Assembly: GCF_000003815.2 (NCBI RefSeq) | Contig: NW_023365810.1 | Location: 1-47,770 of the forward strand | Direction: 5' to 3' | Origin: Branchiostoma floridae | Lineage: Eukaryota; Chordata; Leptocardii; Amphioxiformes; Branchiostomatidae | Length of the DNA stretch: 47,770 bases | Shown: positions 19,158-29,420 of the stretch, piece by piece | Position numbering within the stretch: position 1 is the stretch's first letter | How the letters are laid out: each line of letters starts with the position of its first letter | Position numbers and translations under genes: made by a program | The notes under the pieces: model-generated | The model's input: the letters and a program-made list of their open reading frames with translations, nothing else | The model's database searches: none | What the model was told of the DNA's origin: nothing

Positions 19158-19736
19158 CGAGGGGCATTCAATAAGTAATGTCCCTGACCCACTTCCAGTT
19201 GTCTGATCTAAATGAAATTTTGCATGTGTAATGATTCATATCTCTATGGGTTATGTTGCAAAAAACAGCTCTGAACTAATTGTGGTTACTGATCTACTGG
19301 TGTTTGAACTGAGTCAGGTGTGAAATGGACCAGGTGTGAAATGGAGCAAGTTGAGTGTCGCGCAGTGATCCGGTTTTTGTATTTGAAAGGACGCACACTA
19401 AAGGGGACTTTTGATGAAATGAAAAAAAACTTATGGTGATGATGCCCCATTATATGACCTTGTAAAACGCTGGCATCCTGAATTCAAACAAGGCCGGAAG
19501 TCTGTGGCAACAGCTCCCAGACCTGGTCGTCCCTCTTCTGCCATTGATGAGGCATCTGTCGGAGGACCAACCTGGGATGTCCTACAAGAACGGTGTCCAG
19601 AGCTACATCAAATAATGGGAGAAATGCAAAACTCTGGGTGGTTCCTATGAAGAGAAAGACTAATAACTGTGCCAAGTTCCATCAATCTCCTGCTATGGGA
19701 AATGGGTCAGGGACATTACTTATTGAATGCCCCTCG
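19158..19736 (+). mobile_element. Internally deleted mariner transposon
   Basis: The ends are inverted copies, exact for 34 bases (CGAGGGGCATTCAATAAGTA and continuation), and TA dinucleotides flank both ends (19156-19157 and 19737-19738), as expected for Tc1/mariner. Length is about 580 bases against about 1.3 kb for full mariners. Only the beginning and the last residues of the transposase remain, so the middle, including the catalytic core, is deleted. TIRs are better preserved than the coding part, so it could still have been mobilised in trans. Confidence 0.93.
19341..19663 (+). pseudogene. Mariner transposase remnant
   Basis: The frame opens MEQVECRAVIRFLYLKGRT, the mariner N-terminal helix-turn-helix start. 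A one-base expansion of an A run at about 19423 breaks it into a stop. In the next frame it continues YDLVKRWHPEFKQGRKSV and APRPGRPSSAIDEASV, the second DNA-binding helix and the GRPS linker. The C-terminal WEKCKTLGGSYEEKD then stop (19619-19663) is in yet another frame. The catalytic D,D34D region is absent. Clearly non-functional. Confidence 0.9.
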
Positions 19737-19739
19737 TAC

Positions 19740-20530
19740 ATGTCCTTCTCTCATCATTACTTAGAGTCCTGTATGAAGAGTGTTACTTCCAGGAGGGTTG
19801 CCCACCACCGACGGAGGTGCTGTGTTTGGCTGTGTTTGAGTGCTGGAAGTAACGCTCGAGCGCAAATCAATTTAAACACACGATTTCCTACGCTTTTCAG
19901 CCATGCTATTATCTTTTGCAGCAGATTATGAGAAATTTGAGCTCAAATAAAAATTTGCACCCTCGAAAGCCTTCTGTCATCTCTTTGCCGTACAGTACAG
20001 CGGACCCCTGTCGTGGAATAACTTGGGTGTGCACCGTTAAGTTAGAAGTAGTCAATATCTATATATCAGAGTGGCATGCACAGTTGAGGTAAAGGCCAGT
20101 CACGTGCAGTCGCAGTCGTGCACTGTGAAAAAGGTTTTAAGGTACTTTAGGGTGGTAAGATAAACTCACGATTAGATATCCACTATATTGTGCAAGCTTT
20201 GTGCGAAAATGATATCCAATGAATATCGATATCAATCTATAGATACTTAATTTTATGAAATTCACCACATACAAATATGTACAAAATCCCCTGAAACAGC
20301 CTCAGATGGTTGAGAGAGGAGTGTATTTATGCGACCTGAGTTCACCTCTAGCTCTATATGGAAGTAATGATTAGACCATCCAGTAATGTTTTATTCATAT
20401 TTCAAGGTACAGACACATGGGGAGGAATGTTCCACATCATGTCCCCAGTATGTACCACATGTATTATTGAGCTATAGCAGGGTGTGTTTCTTCAGTGTAC
20501 GGGATGTGTCGGGCCCATTCACCAGCGCAG
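19740..20530. other. Gene-free stretch
   Basis: Short open frames at 19593-19931 and 20386-20574 carry no motif. I see no repeat. Confidence 0.35.
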
Positions 20531-20532
20531 GA

Positions 20533-20557
20533 GGGGGGGGGGGGGGGGGGGGGCCCC
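20533..20557. repeat. G21C4 homopolymer tract
   Basis: Twenty-one consecutive G residues are followed by CCCC. Length is likely unreliable in assembly and polymorphic. It is G-quadruplex capable. Confidence 0.85.
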
Positions 20558-20874
20558 AAATCAGTCAACGTTAACTGTACCAGTAATGTATGCCACTGTA
20601 CGGGGAAGTGGCTAAAAGGTACCATTACCTCAGGAATGGAAACTTCGGGCCCTGAAAACTTTTCCCCAAATGTTAACTTATTCTGTCAACTGCCATGAAA
20701 TGCATTTCGAAGAGCTTCTGTACGGTTATTATGCAAATACCACCCCCTGTTTTACTGGTACGTTGGGCTTCAAACAACCAGATGACAATCATTATTGCTC
20801 CATCTAGGTGCCGAAAATCAAATCCCCGTATGAAGAAAAATGACTTATAGCAACTTCACGCCATTCAAGACGTT

Positions 20875-21513
20875 TTATCTTGCCATTACCACCCCCGAAG
20901 GAGATTGATCCCCAGAAAGGCGTTTCAATGGGTTAAACCTTGAGCTCCGGGGACTACACCGCTCGCCCACTGACAGTGTGTAAATTTTTTTTTGAGCTGA
21001 TATTAGATACTTATCAGTTGGTACGTCCACCAGTATATTGGTCATTTTGTACATCATGGAAAGTCTGGACATTTTCCTTCTGTCTTCAAGTGACTTCCAC
21101 TGCAAATCTGTTTTCATTTTGGTAACACTAGAATCCCTGTTGTAGTTGTTCGTACAGAATCGGGCAGCTTGGTTCCGTACCCTTTCCAGTTTATCTATGT
21201 CCTTCTTAGATTTTGACTTAAAATCAAGACATTGTAGACCTGTGACATTGCATGATGCTATGCTAGCAGTGAATATTCGACGCCCTTTAAGCCGTACAAA
21301 CGTGTAGAAAAATGTAATATTCAAGTGGGCAATTGTCTGATATGGTTTGCTTAAAAATTCATAGACCCCATTTGGCATGTGCTTACTAGTATCGGAGAAA
21401 ATAAGGCGGGTAAACGCAGGAAGTAAAAAAGAAATGACCAAAGATGCTGTAAATGATAGTAACCTATAAAGATGACTATTTATGCAATATTTTGTTCCGT
21501 CGCAGAGTGTCAA
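20875..21513 (-). pseudogene. LINE reverse transcriptase C-terminal fragment
   Basis: Residues about 105-170 of this 212-residue frame read KDIDKLERVRNQAARFCTNN, YNRDSSVTKMKTDLQWKSLE and RRKMSRLSMMYKMTNILVDV (21201 to 21004). This matches the segment after the polymerase domain in many non-LTR retrotransposons of the CR1/L2/Jockey type (IEKLEKVQRRAARFV..., WxxLExRR...L..FYKI). The first about 95 residues show no LINE similarity and are probably unrelated DNA fused by the open frame. The catalytic FADD region is missing, so this is a truncated dead copy. The usual SFFPRTI motif after the conserved block is not seen. Confidence 0.75.
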
Positions 21514-21540
21514 AACAAACCTCGTTACACCAATGAAGGT

Positions 21541-21620
21541 TAGACATCCAGGTAATAAGATACACCAAAAAGCAGTTAGGCACGCAATTCGATTATGATT
21601 TTGGAAACGGTCAGACGCTT
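21541..21620 (-). repeat. Penelope-like 3' tail fragment (family A), copy 3
   Basis: The reverse complement reads CGTCTGACCGTTTCCAAAAT, then CTGCTTTTTGGTGTATCTTA and TTACCTGGATGTCTAACCTT. It is the most complete member in the window and is head-to-head with copy 4. Confidence 0.6.
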
Positions 21621-21689
21621 ATAGTTAGGTTTTAAAAGACCATTCCCCCCAGATCACTTCAGTGTCAGTGACGAGGGAAAGTGGAATCT

Positions 21690-21775
21690 ATCTGAAACGT
21701 CTGACCGTTTCCAAAGTCATATCCAGTTCTGGCAGTTGCTTGGATGACTGCTTTTTGGCAAATCTCGTTCCACTT
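21690..21775 (+). repeat. Penelope-like 3' tail fragment (family A), copy 4
   Basis: It reads GAAACGTCTGACCGTTTCCA, TCATATCCAGTTCTGGCAGT and TGCTTTTTGGCAAATC. It is opposite in orientation to copy 3, so the two create an inverted repeat. GTGTCAGTGACGA upstream also resembles sequence seen before such tails. Confidence 0.6.
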
Positions 21776-21779
21776 TCAG

Positions 21780-24225
21780 GCTGTGTCCTTTGTACTTCAA
21801 AAATTGTAATCAGGAGCGTAAAACCAAGGCTTCCATATTAAGTGTATAGCATTAGATCTCCTACGCTTCTGTGGTGATCTTGGGCCTATTATACGTGCGC
21901 CCTCGACCGACATTGAACGGTAATGACACCTCAAACACCATGTGTAATCCCACCTGTCGGAGTCAGACTTGTTGCAAAGCGCGATGGCAGGCAGTCCTGA
22001 CACGTCCTCCATTAATACGTGATGCATGGCCCCTCCCCAACTCCGCGGAGTATAATTAATAGACCCTGCAACAGGGCAGACAGCCATGATGATCTGCCAT
22101 CTTTCGTTAGTCAGATTTTCCATCATGAGGCAAGGGGGAGGGGGGCAGATTCAAGGTGCAAGCTTGGAGTGTTACCTGGGATAGCGGTGACTCTGTCTTT
22201 AGACTACATTGGCTTGATAATATGGATGAGTTCCGCGCGCGCGTATTGATTTTCTTGGTATAAATATACTGCTAGCTAGGGGAACCAAATGTGTCCATGG
22301 GATCACTATAATTACCAACAACACGTACATGTAACTCTGTAACAAACCAAAATTCATACAAATATTCTATCAAAAGGATATTGAGTTGAAAGCCCCTGCC
22401 AAAATGCGACTATGTGCTAACATTATTAAAGCGTAACCAAAAGCAATACGCCCATCTCAGATGAACCTATTTTTTGGAAGTAACTAGTGTAGTATGCCAT
22501 TTGGTATTTTACCGGCTGTGCGATATGGATACAGTCTATCGAAGACCCCCCCCCCCTCCACAAACACAACTCCTTTTATCGCCCCACTGCCAGTGATGAC
22601 ACGGATGGCGAAAATCCAGGATTATGGAGTTACCGGCTGATATTTGCTGTTTGCCAAAATCTATGCTGTCGTTCGATCGAGCAGTGCTCTGACATTTGGA
22701 GCTGTAGATTGATCATTTAACCTGCTGAACTGAGACTAGTAAGAGCAAGAAGCTTTTATCAAGTTCCTTGGTAAGAGGGATCGTGCAAAAATGTATTTCT
22801 TGTGAAGGACGGTCAACTGAGTCAGAACAAGGATTGTCTTCCAGTATAAGTGGCTGTTCATCGTGTCCGAATGAAACTAAGAGGGAGAAAATAATATATG
22901 ATAACTCAGACCGTTTGACATTGACATAGTTTTTCAAACGCGCCAAGGCCAGCAGTAATCAGAAACCCTGTAAAAACGTGTAAGAACAGTCTAAAGCATG
23001 TTTTCTCTGTCTTATTAGGATACGAGGAGCCTAATCGCTTATCAGTTTTAATCCTGAATACATCCGCGAACTTAACTTCCGACAGTCCTTGGTGTGCCTA
23101 ATATCGACTTTGACCTTTGCCTTCCTAAGACCTTTTAAATGGCCTCCTTCGGTCAATATTGACCATGGCAAAATCGTAATTGATGTCAGCCCTACAGCTT
23201 CGACTTAGACTAAATAGTCCTATACGAGAATGGCAGTCTCTGCCACATAGGTCTGTTGCAAAGTTCTTTTCTTAGGATTCGCTTTTCTTCTGCCATGTGC
23301 ATCAGTCTGGGTTCTCCTGATTTTAGGTGCCAGGACAGTGTGCATCTCCAGCTGGATCTGCCACTTGCAAGGTGACTTCCAAGACCTACTGACATACTAT
23401 CATCATCGCAATCCATCCAGTGAAATATGCAAAAAAAAAAAAAAAACACAGCCAGGCAAATAATCATGCAAACAATCAAATGCAAACACGATACTTTGTT
23501 CACGTAATCAGAACGTGGCCAGATGCATGTTGGGAAGTGTCACGAGGGGTCAGCCGAGCCGCCATGTTGGCAGCGCGCCGGTGATCAGTAGTTAATAAGG
23601 AGGCACGGCAGTCCGTTATTGCAGGTGACGCCTGCCGCACAGCTGCACAGATTGGCAATAAACAGGCGCGTTAGGGCGGAGATGACAAGATAAACAGGCA
23701 GGAACGATGCTGTGCACCCATCCGGTAGTTAAAAGCCGTAGATGATGGAAACCGAGATGACTCGCTACGATAACCGGAGTAGACTCAATAATCTCCACCC
23801 ACACCGAGCCTGCAGCATGTAGAAATTACCTACAACCAGCGCTAAAGCGATCTCCTCGCAGATAAGCTCGTTGCAGGTCCAATTTACAGACGTAATTGAG
23901 GTCTGCGCAATCTGGCTTGTGTAACGATCTGTGTGTAATCTAAATGTCCTTCATCGCGCACACAAGGTGGCGGTCTCTTCTTATAAAAACATGTCAAAAG
24001 CCATCGTGCCATACTTCAATCATTCTCTGAAGAGCAGGCACGCTTTGTACCTAATACTCTATCAACGAACGTAGGAGTCTGTTTGAGCCGGCCGGTACTG
24101 TGCCTGAGTGGAGCCTTGAGCACAGTAAAGCCCCCAAAGCGCATGTAGGAGTAAAGGTACGCCCCGTTGCGCTCTGGTCAGGACCAATACTAGAGGTGAT
24201 TGTAGGAATAGGAATACGGCCCGGT
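21780..24225. other. Gene-free stretch
   Basis: Open frames at 21797-22126, 22713-22946 and 23210-23503 (minus) lack recognised domains. A C10 run at about 22546 and an A18 run at about 23431 are present. CATGTTGG near 23563 with a CpG-rich patch (23520-23650) may be a regulatory segment, but I see no supported exon. Confidence 0.35.
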
Positions 24226-24514
24226 GTTAAGTTTAAAAAAAGTTGCCAGTGTGTCTGCATGTAACGGATGGTTAGGGGTGGCACCCATCTCTTTATCTGT
24301 AGCCCTTGGGCCAAACATTTGTGCAAACAACTTTAGCAGGGGGGATAGTCCGCTGGTAGTGATGTGTATTTAACTCCCATACTCTTTTCTCAAATTAATG
24401 CTGAGTGATAAGAAGGGTAAGCAGCATGTCTTTGGTATGACTCGGCCGGGGATCGAACTGACGACCTACTGAATGCAAGGCGAAAGCTCTGCCCACTCGA
24501 CCTTTGCACTGGTT
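24226..24514 (-). mobile_element. tRNA-derived SINE (family E), copy 1
   Basis: On the minus strand the 5' part reads GGTCGAGTGGGCAGAGCTTT, CGCCTTGCATTCAGTAGGTC and AGTTCGATCCCCGGCC, a tRNA-like A box, anticodon region and B box. The body continues through GCTGC..ACCC..TCACTACCAGCG to a tail in TTTTTTTAAACTTAAC. A second copy is at 37486-37785, and a partial one at 43045-43125. SINEs are transcribed by RNA polymerase III and moved by LINE enzymes. Confidence 0.75.
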
Positions 24515-24690
24515 AAAACATTCCTACTGTACAGCACTTACAGGTACGCCTAGATGCGCTCTGGGCAGGACCATTACTACAGGTACTTGTCTGAATATGG
24601 GTACGACCCGGGACGGTGCGCCCTTGTTAAAACATTCCTAAGGCACTTTAGTACAGGAGTAGGAGTACGTCCAGGTGTGCCGTAGTTAAG
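24515..24690. repeat. Degenerate GTACG(C/T)CC-rich repeats
   Basis: TACAGGTACGCC..GATGCGCTCTGG.CAGGACCA.TACTA recurs at about 24155-24195 and 24540-24580, with looser versions near 24655 and 24910. This suggests an old tandem duplication around the SINE. Confidence 0.4.
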
Positions 24691-24877
24691 CCCCCTTTAC
24701 AAATCAGAGAATTTAGCTCGGCCGAGTTGTCAGCGGGTTCTAAATTACCAGGAGGCATGACTATGATGCCTACGAACAAATGGCAGAGTTTCTTCGTCGG
24801 CATCAGGGTCATACCTTCTCGTAATTTAGAGATCGCTGACAACTCGGCCGAGCTAAATTCTTGATTTGTAAAGAGGT
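24691..24877. mobile_element. 187-bp foldback MITE-like element
   Basis: Left CTTTACAAATC, AATTTAGCTCGGCCGAGTTG and TCAGCG are mirrored by CGCTGACAACTCGGCCGAGC, TAAATTCTTGATTTGTAAAG. Inner parts also pair (AGG(C/T)ATGA..ATGATGCC.ACGAA). The whole element folds on itself with a small loop near 24775. No clean target duplication is found. A 64-residue frame inside is a by-product. Confidence 0.8.
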
Positions 24878-25734
24878 CTTTACAACATCCCTACAACACC
24901 TACAGGAATATCAGTACGCCCAGTTGGGCCCTTAACACGTACAAATATGGGTTACACCCCGATGTGCTTTGGTTTCAGACATTGAACGAAGGACGGGAAT
25001 ATCTCTTCGTAATTGTAATAAGAATTCACGTTGAATCTTAGCTTGTTGCCCTAGGCATAAAACAAAGCCATTCATGTTTATCTTTATTTCTACCTAAAAA
25101 TGGTAACTGAGTTTTTCAATACAAATTTGGAGGAGAAAAGCGTACGAAACGGAGAACGGTTTTACATGTAAGACGTTATGCACCACATCCTCCCTCACAC
25201 ACAAGCTGCCAGTACTAGCTAGTCTTCTCCCTATTCCCAAGGTCTGACCTAGTCACTGTATGCAACAAAGCCATAATCCCCCAATCTAAATGCATGTACT
25301 TACTGTAGCACTAATGCGATCCATTAACAAGTCAGCAACTCGGTGCTTCACGAGGGGCGGTATTTCTGGTGTTGTTTCTCGCCCGAAATTGTGAAAATAC
25401 GGGCAACCCTTAGAATTGGACGTCAGGTTGCAGCCCACTCTTCAGTGTGCATGGCGAAATGTGCATAGCATAGATACGCCCTGTTGAATCCTCTGTTTGC
25501 CCTGAACAGTGGGTAGCTTTTCTGTGAGCTTTAACTGAGGCAATTGTTTAGTCACCCATACCTCGCAGACACAGATTAGCTGCGTGGACTCATGTTTTGC
25601 AAGTTTGCCCTTTTACTTCAATAGAAGATCGCCCTTCAAAGAGTAGCTGTATGTTTGCTGGCTTGATCAGACCGTGCTTCTTTCATACATCTCACCCACT
25701 GATCTGCCATGATGGCAACCATAAGGCCATGTTA

Positions 25735-26030
25735 ATTTAATCATATGGATGACATCCACCCGCGCATAAATTTTTAGCCGTTTCCAAAAATAAAAATAAA
25801 AAGTTCTCAATCAGAATATAAATCGTGCAAAGCAGCTTCAAAATATGCAAATGTTTGCATTGGATTGCAAAGACAAATATTGGAAAACTTATACTAACGT
25901 CATAGAATATTCCAAGGTCAAAGAAGATGCGAAAGAACAAAAATGAAGAATCTCGTGTTCCGTATACCACATTCTGTTTTAGATTTAAATCTAAGAAAAA
26001 TATACCAAAGGACAACGTGACTAGTCATAC
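25735..26030 (-). repeat. Dispersed about 300-bp repeat (family F), copy 1
   Basis: The reverse complement aligns with 34560-34870. Shared landmarks are TTCATTTTTGTTCTTTC, CATCTTCTTTGA, TTCTATGAC(A/G)TTAGTAT, TTTTTATTTTTGGAAACGGC and GGATGTCATCCATAT. A more divergent version is at 31090-31320. Non-coding, so possibly the 3' end of a retroelement. Confidence 0.65.
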
Positions 26031-26099
26031 TCATGATCAGTGGGTCTGTGCCGTAATACGATTTTCCATTGACATTCTTCTGCTGTGATTGATGACATA

Positions 26100-26470
26100 A
26101 GCCAACAATGCCGCCATCTTTGTCACAGTTTACTTACGCTAACACATTCACCTCCAATCATTGTCACAATCATGATGTGTTCTTTGTCATAGTTATGACG
26201 CCGCATTTGTCACAACTATAACGAAGCATTAGTCACATTTATACCGCCACATGTGTCACAGTTATGTTGTTTTATATTAGACAATCGATGCCATAGTAAT
26301 AACGCCATATTTGTCACAGCTACAAGGCAATCTTCGTTACAGTCACAATGTTTTGTTTGTCGCAGATATAACGCTCATAGTCGTTCCGCCACATTTTTCA
26401 CCGTACTGTGCCAAATTCGTCACACTTCTATTTCGGGCACAACGCCAGACGCATGTAGCCCTGAGTTTTG
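26100..26470. repeat. Degenerate 23-bp tandem array
   Basis: Units such as TTTGTCATAGTTATGACGCC, TTTGTCACAACTATAACGAA and TTAGTCACATTTATACCGCC, each with a 3-base end, recur at 23-base spacing between about 26170 and 26270. Looser copies continue to 26470. It is an old, diverged minisatellite. Confidence 0.7.
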
Positions 26471-26579
26471 TTCATTCATGGTACAATAATAGCCACTAAA
26501 GTGTCACTCATGTAGATTAGTGAAATAGATACTGTAGGACGAATCTCCCCGCAGACAGTGTGCTGCTGGTATGTCAAAT

Positions 26580-26840
26580 GCGACAAAGTGGTACGTCGGA
26601 GTAATTTTCTTAAGGTTCTGGGTTCGAATCCGGCCGGGGCAGCATTCAAAGCTATGACATTCGGGTAGGTTCTTAACAGATATGCCCTCAATCGACGTAG
26701 CAAGGTAGAAAATGGATGCCTAGCTTTGGCTAGGAGTGCCATCTCAGAGAGATGTAAAGCCGGACGTCCTACATTTGGAGCACGTTAAAGAGCCTTTCAC
26801 ATTTATAGTAAAGAGTAAGTGGTCCTTGATTGGGCGGATT
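26580..26840 (+). mobile_element. SINE-like element (family G) with B box
   Basis: GGTTCTGGGTTCGAATCCGG near 26612 is a tRNA B-box-type motif. It is followed by GCCTAGCTTTGGCTAGGAGT, GTAAAGCCGGACGTCC, GAGCACGTTAAAGAGCC and AAGAGTAAGTGGTCC. These blocks also occur in order at 33220-33435. The opposite frame yields the GFEPRT peptide often produced by antisense SINE B boxes. Confidence 0.6.
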
Positions 26841-26844
26841 AACC

Positions 26845-28135
26845 TTTACAGTTAAGTATTATCCGGCATGTCCTTATTTCTTACTGTATGGCTGTTTATT
26901 GGTTATAAGAAACATGAAACACTGGGTACAGTTACAGAAGTCACTAACGTAAGGCAACTATTACGTTTCAAACTGTTTGACATTTACTATCAAAAACATG
27001 TCCGGTCAGCACCCCAGCGGTTGATAATGGATCTACGTTTGTAGCAGGGGTGGGTGCACATATCAGCTGGTACTGGCACATTGCGAAGGTACGTTAACAA
27101 CGTGGGCGGTGTAAATGAGCTATCGTTGTTTGAATCTCGCCATCAAAGGCATAGAGTAGGCGGTGTATTGTCGACAAAAAAGTAAGAGAACAAGCGAGGG
27201 AAAATGCTACAGATAAACGTAGAGGAGATGGGAAAATACAGGTAGATGTCAAAGGTCACTCGGGTAAACAAGGCAGGGTAAAATGGTGACAAACATGTTA
27301 ACGTTAGTCTGACTAAATCACGCTTCTAGCATACCGTCTACTGGTATGGTACCAAGAGGCTTGACGGCCAACACCTCTTAGCCGAGTCAAAATACTTAGG
27401 TGCCTCCCGAGTTTTCCCGATCCTGTTGATTTATGCGTATATCCTAACATGGACCAATCATTGTTGAGTTTATTAAGATTTCCTCTTATCATGGCGTTGA
27501 AGGCTGGGATGACCGGTTGCCATGGTAAAAGAATTTCTCTTGCGCTTATTATTACAGTGATAAAGATTCCTAGTTCCTATTGGTAGTTTCCACTAAAAAA
27601 AACACACGTCTCGCGTAGATGGCAGGCGGGAGGGGGAGGGCAATAAGAAGCCTGAGCAGTGACAGCGCGGGATTTTGTAACACGGGTTTACTGTATCATG
27701 TAAAATGCACTGATGCAAAATGCGACAAGAAACAACTTCAAAGAAAGGACGTGTGACGGAAGTGAGCGATTGTAACCATCAACACTGCTTCCTGCACGCC
27801 TGGGAAAATTACGATTCACCGGCCAGGTTTCCGGTACCACGCTGGAAAAAAGCTTTCTGATGTAACTACCCCCTGGGACCGCCCGGAGGAAGAGTGTGGC
27901 CATTATCCCAGACGTGTGACACATCAGGATAGTGGGCAGGTCTGATACAATCTGTCCATAAACATCAAGGGTGACTTCAGGCATTGTCACAGGGTACGGG
28001 TAGAAGTACAAACAGTTGCGTTAGATGTCAAGTTTTTATGGATGGGGATGATGTTCTGCTATTTCAAGGTCAGTTTCAGTGGCAACTATATGACTGACTG
28101 AGTGCCATACTTAGTGATGCAATATTGTTGCTGTA
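26845..28135. other. Gene-free stretch
   Basis: The 107-residue minus frame at 27688-28011 has a proline/hydrophobic composition and no motif I know. I see no repeat or exon that I would defend. Confidence 0.3.
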
Positions 28136-28137
28136 TA

Positions 28138-28332
28138 AGATTGCGTAATATGTCTCTATGGTATTACATTGTAGCTCCAGTGACATTTAAATATGAGACA
28201 GCTTACAGTATACGGTTCACAATTGCCATTAGAAAGATTGCGTAACGTGTCTCTATAGACAGGGATGGCACAGTGTTATATAGCCCAAACGACATTTTAT
28301 ATTTCACGGTTCACCATTGCCATTAGACAGCT
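28138..28332. repeat. Imperfect tandem duplication, about 100-bp unit
   Basis: AGATTGCGTAA(T/C)(A/G)TGTCTCTAT starts both units, and GGTTCAC(A/C)ATTGCCATTAGA ends both. The unit interiors are more diverged. Confidence 0.75.
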
Positions 28333-28675
28333 ACGGCGTACAATATGAGTCCAAGGACTTGTGTTATGTGGCCAGTGTGGTTTAACCCGTGATTGGGAGC
28401 CAGTCAATGGTAAGAGCAATGAAAGTCCAACAGTTGCGGAATCATCTTGAACACATATGGAAGAGCCTCAAGCTTTCAACCTGTGCGATCTGACTTGATC
28501 TGGGCGTAGGTGTTCAAAGGTCCTAAGTAGTAAGTAAAGACTGAGTGGGGTTTTTGGACAACGAACTGCTATAGCCTCACTCGTGCGCATCAAGTACGTT
28601 ATACCCGTGACAAAGGGGTCAATAGCGACTACTTCGAGATTCTTGCTGCGGTACACCAAGGCCAAGTTTGTTTGA

Positions 28676-28790
28676 ACCATTCTTTACTTATTCACGAGAA
28701 GCTCAAATCGGCCTGCAGGCCGGCTTTCTTTGAGGTCGTGAAGGAGACAAGGGTCAGATAAATATAACACAGATACATGTTACATTACAC
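28676..28790 (-). mobile_element. LINE 3'-tail fragment (family B), copy 3
   Basis: In reverse complement: TTTATCTGACCCTTGTCTCC, TTCACGACCTCAAAGAAAGC, CGGCCTGCAGGCCG and GAATAAGTAAAGAATGGTTC. This matches the CCTCAATGAAA..CGGCCTGCAGGC..CATGAATAA order at 4560-4660. Confidence 0.55.
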
Positions 28791-29159
28791 AATTATCTAC
28801 CACCGATGTTCAGTTTTGTAATGCATGCCTGGCATTGATCACTATAGTCGCAGTTTAGCTCTTATATATCCAGGTCGTCGTTTTACGTTCAACTAGATCC
28901 GCGTGGGCAAATATGGTATTTCAACTAACGACTCCACAGTATCCAACACATTCGAGGGTGTACCTAGAGATTTATATGTTAGCCAAGTAAATCCCTTCAA
29001 TACTGAAAAACTTAACGACTTGTGCGTAATTGTAAAGCCTTGCATCCATTCGGCAACAAGAGAAGCAGGGCACCTGTCCATTCAGCACCAAGGAGAGACC
29101 TGTTACCTCAGTCGTTGCCACGCGAAAGAAAATAACAGTCTTTCATAACGACTAAAGCC

Positions 29160-29420
29160 TGGGGCACAACCCGCCGTACGTGCAATTTGCCCGTACGTTT
29201 TTTGTGGAGGCCACGTCCGCCACGTATTCCTGAAAACGTTCAGTCTGTACATGGCAGGTGCGTCGCCGGACTGGCACGTACGAGGGCGAATCCGCAGCCC
29301 GATGGCACACAAAGTTTTACCTGCACGTAAAGTTCTACGGCGTGTCTCACGGCATGTCTGCGTACACCAAAATCCGTCAGATTCCCTACGAGTTCGTACG
29401 GAGGCGGTACTTACCACTTA
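29160..29420. repeat. CGTACG-rich repeat, possibly half of a foldback element
   Basis: GGGGCACAACCCGCCGTACG, GCAATTTGCCCGTACGTTTT and repeated CACGTACG/CGTACG motifs give a CpG-rich composition unlike the surroundings. Overlapping open frames on both strands are a by-product. I could not find the opposite terminus. Confidence 0.35.

Noticed and set aside
21202-21513. First about 100 residues of the 212-residue frame as part of the LINE protein
   Set aside because: They show no LINE similarity by eye. Only the segment from about residue 100 onward resembles the reverse transcriptase C-terminus.
26600-26650. Possible tRNA gene at GGGTTCGAATCCGG
   Set aside because: Only a B-box-like arm is present. 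No acceptor stem pairs and no D-arm is visible at the right distance, so it fits a SINE.
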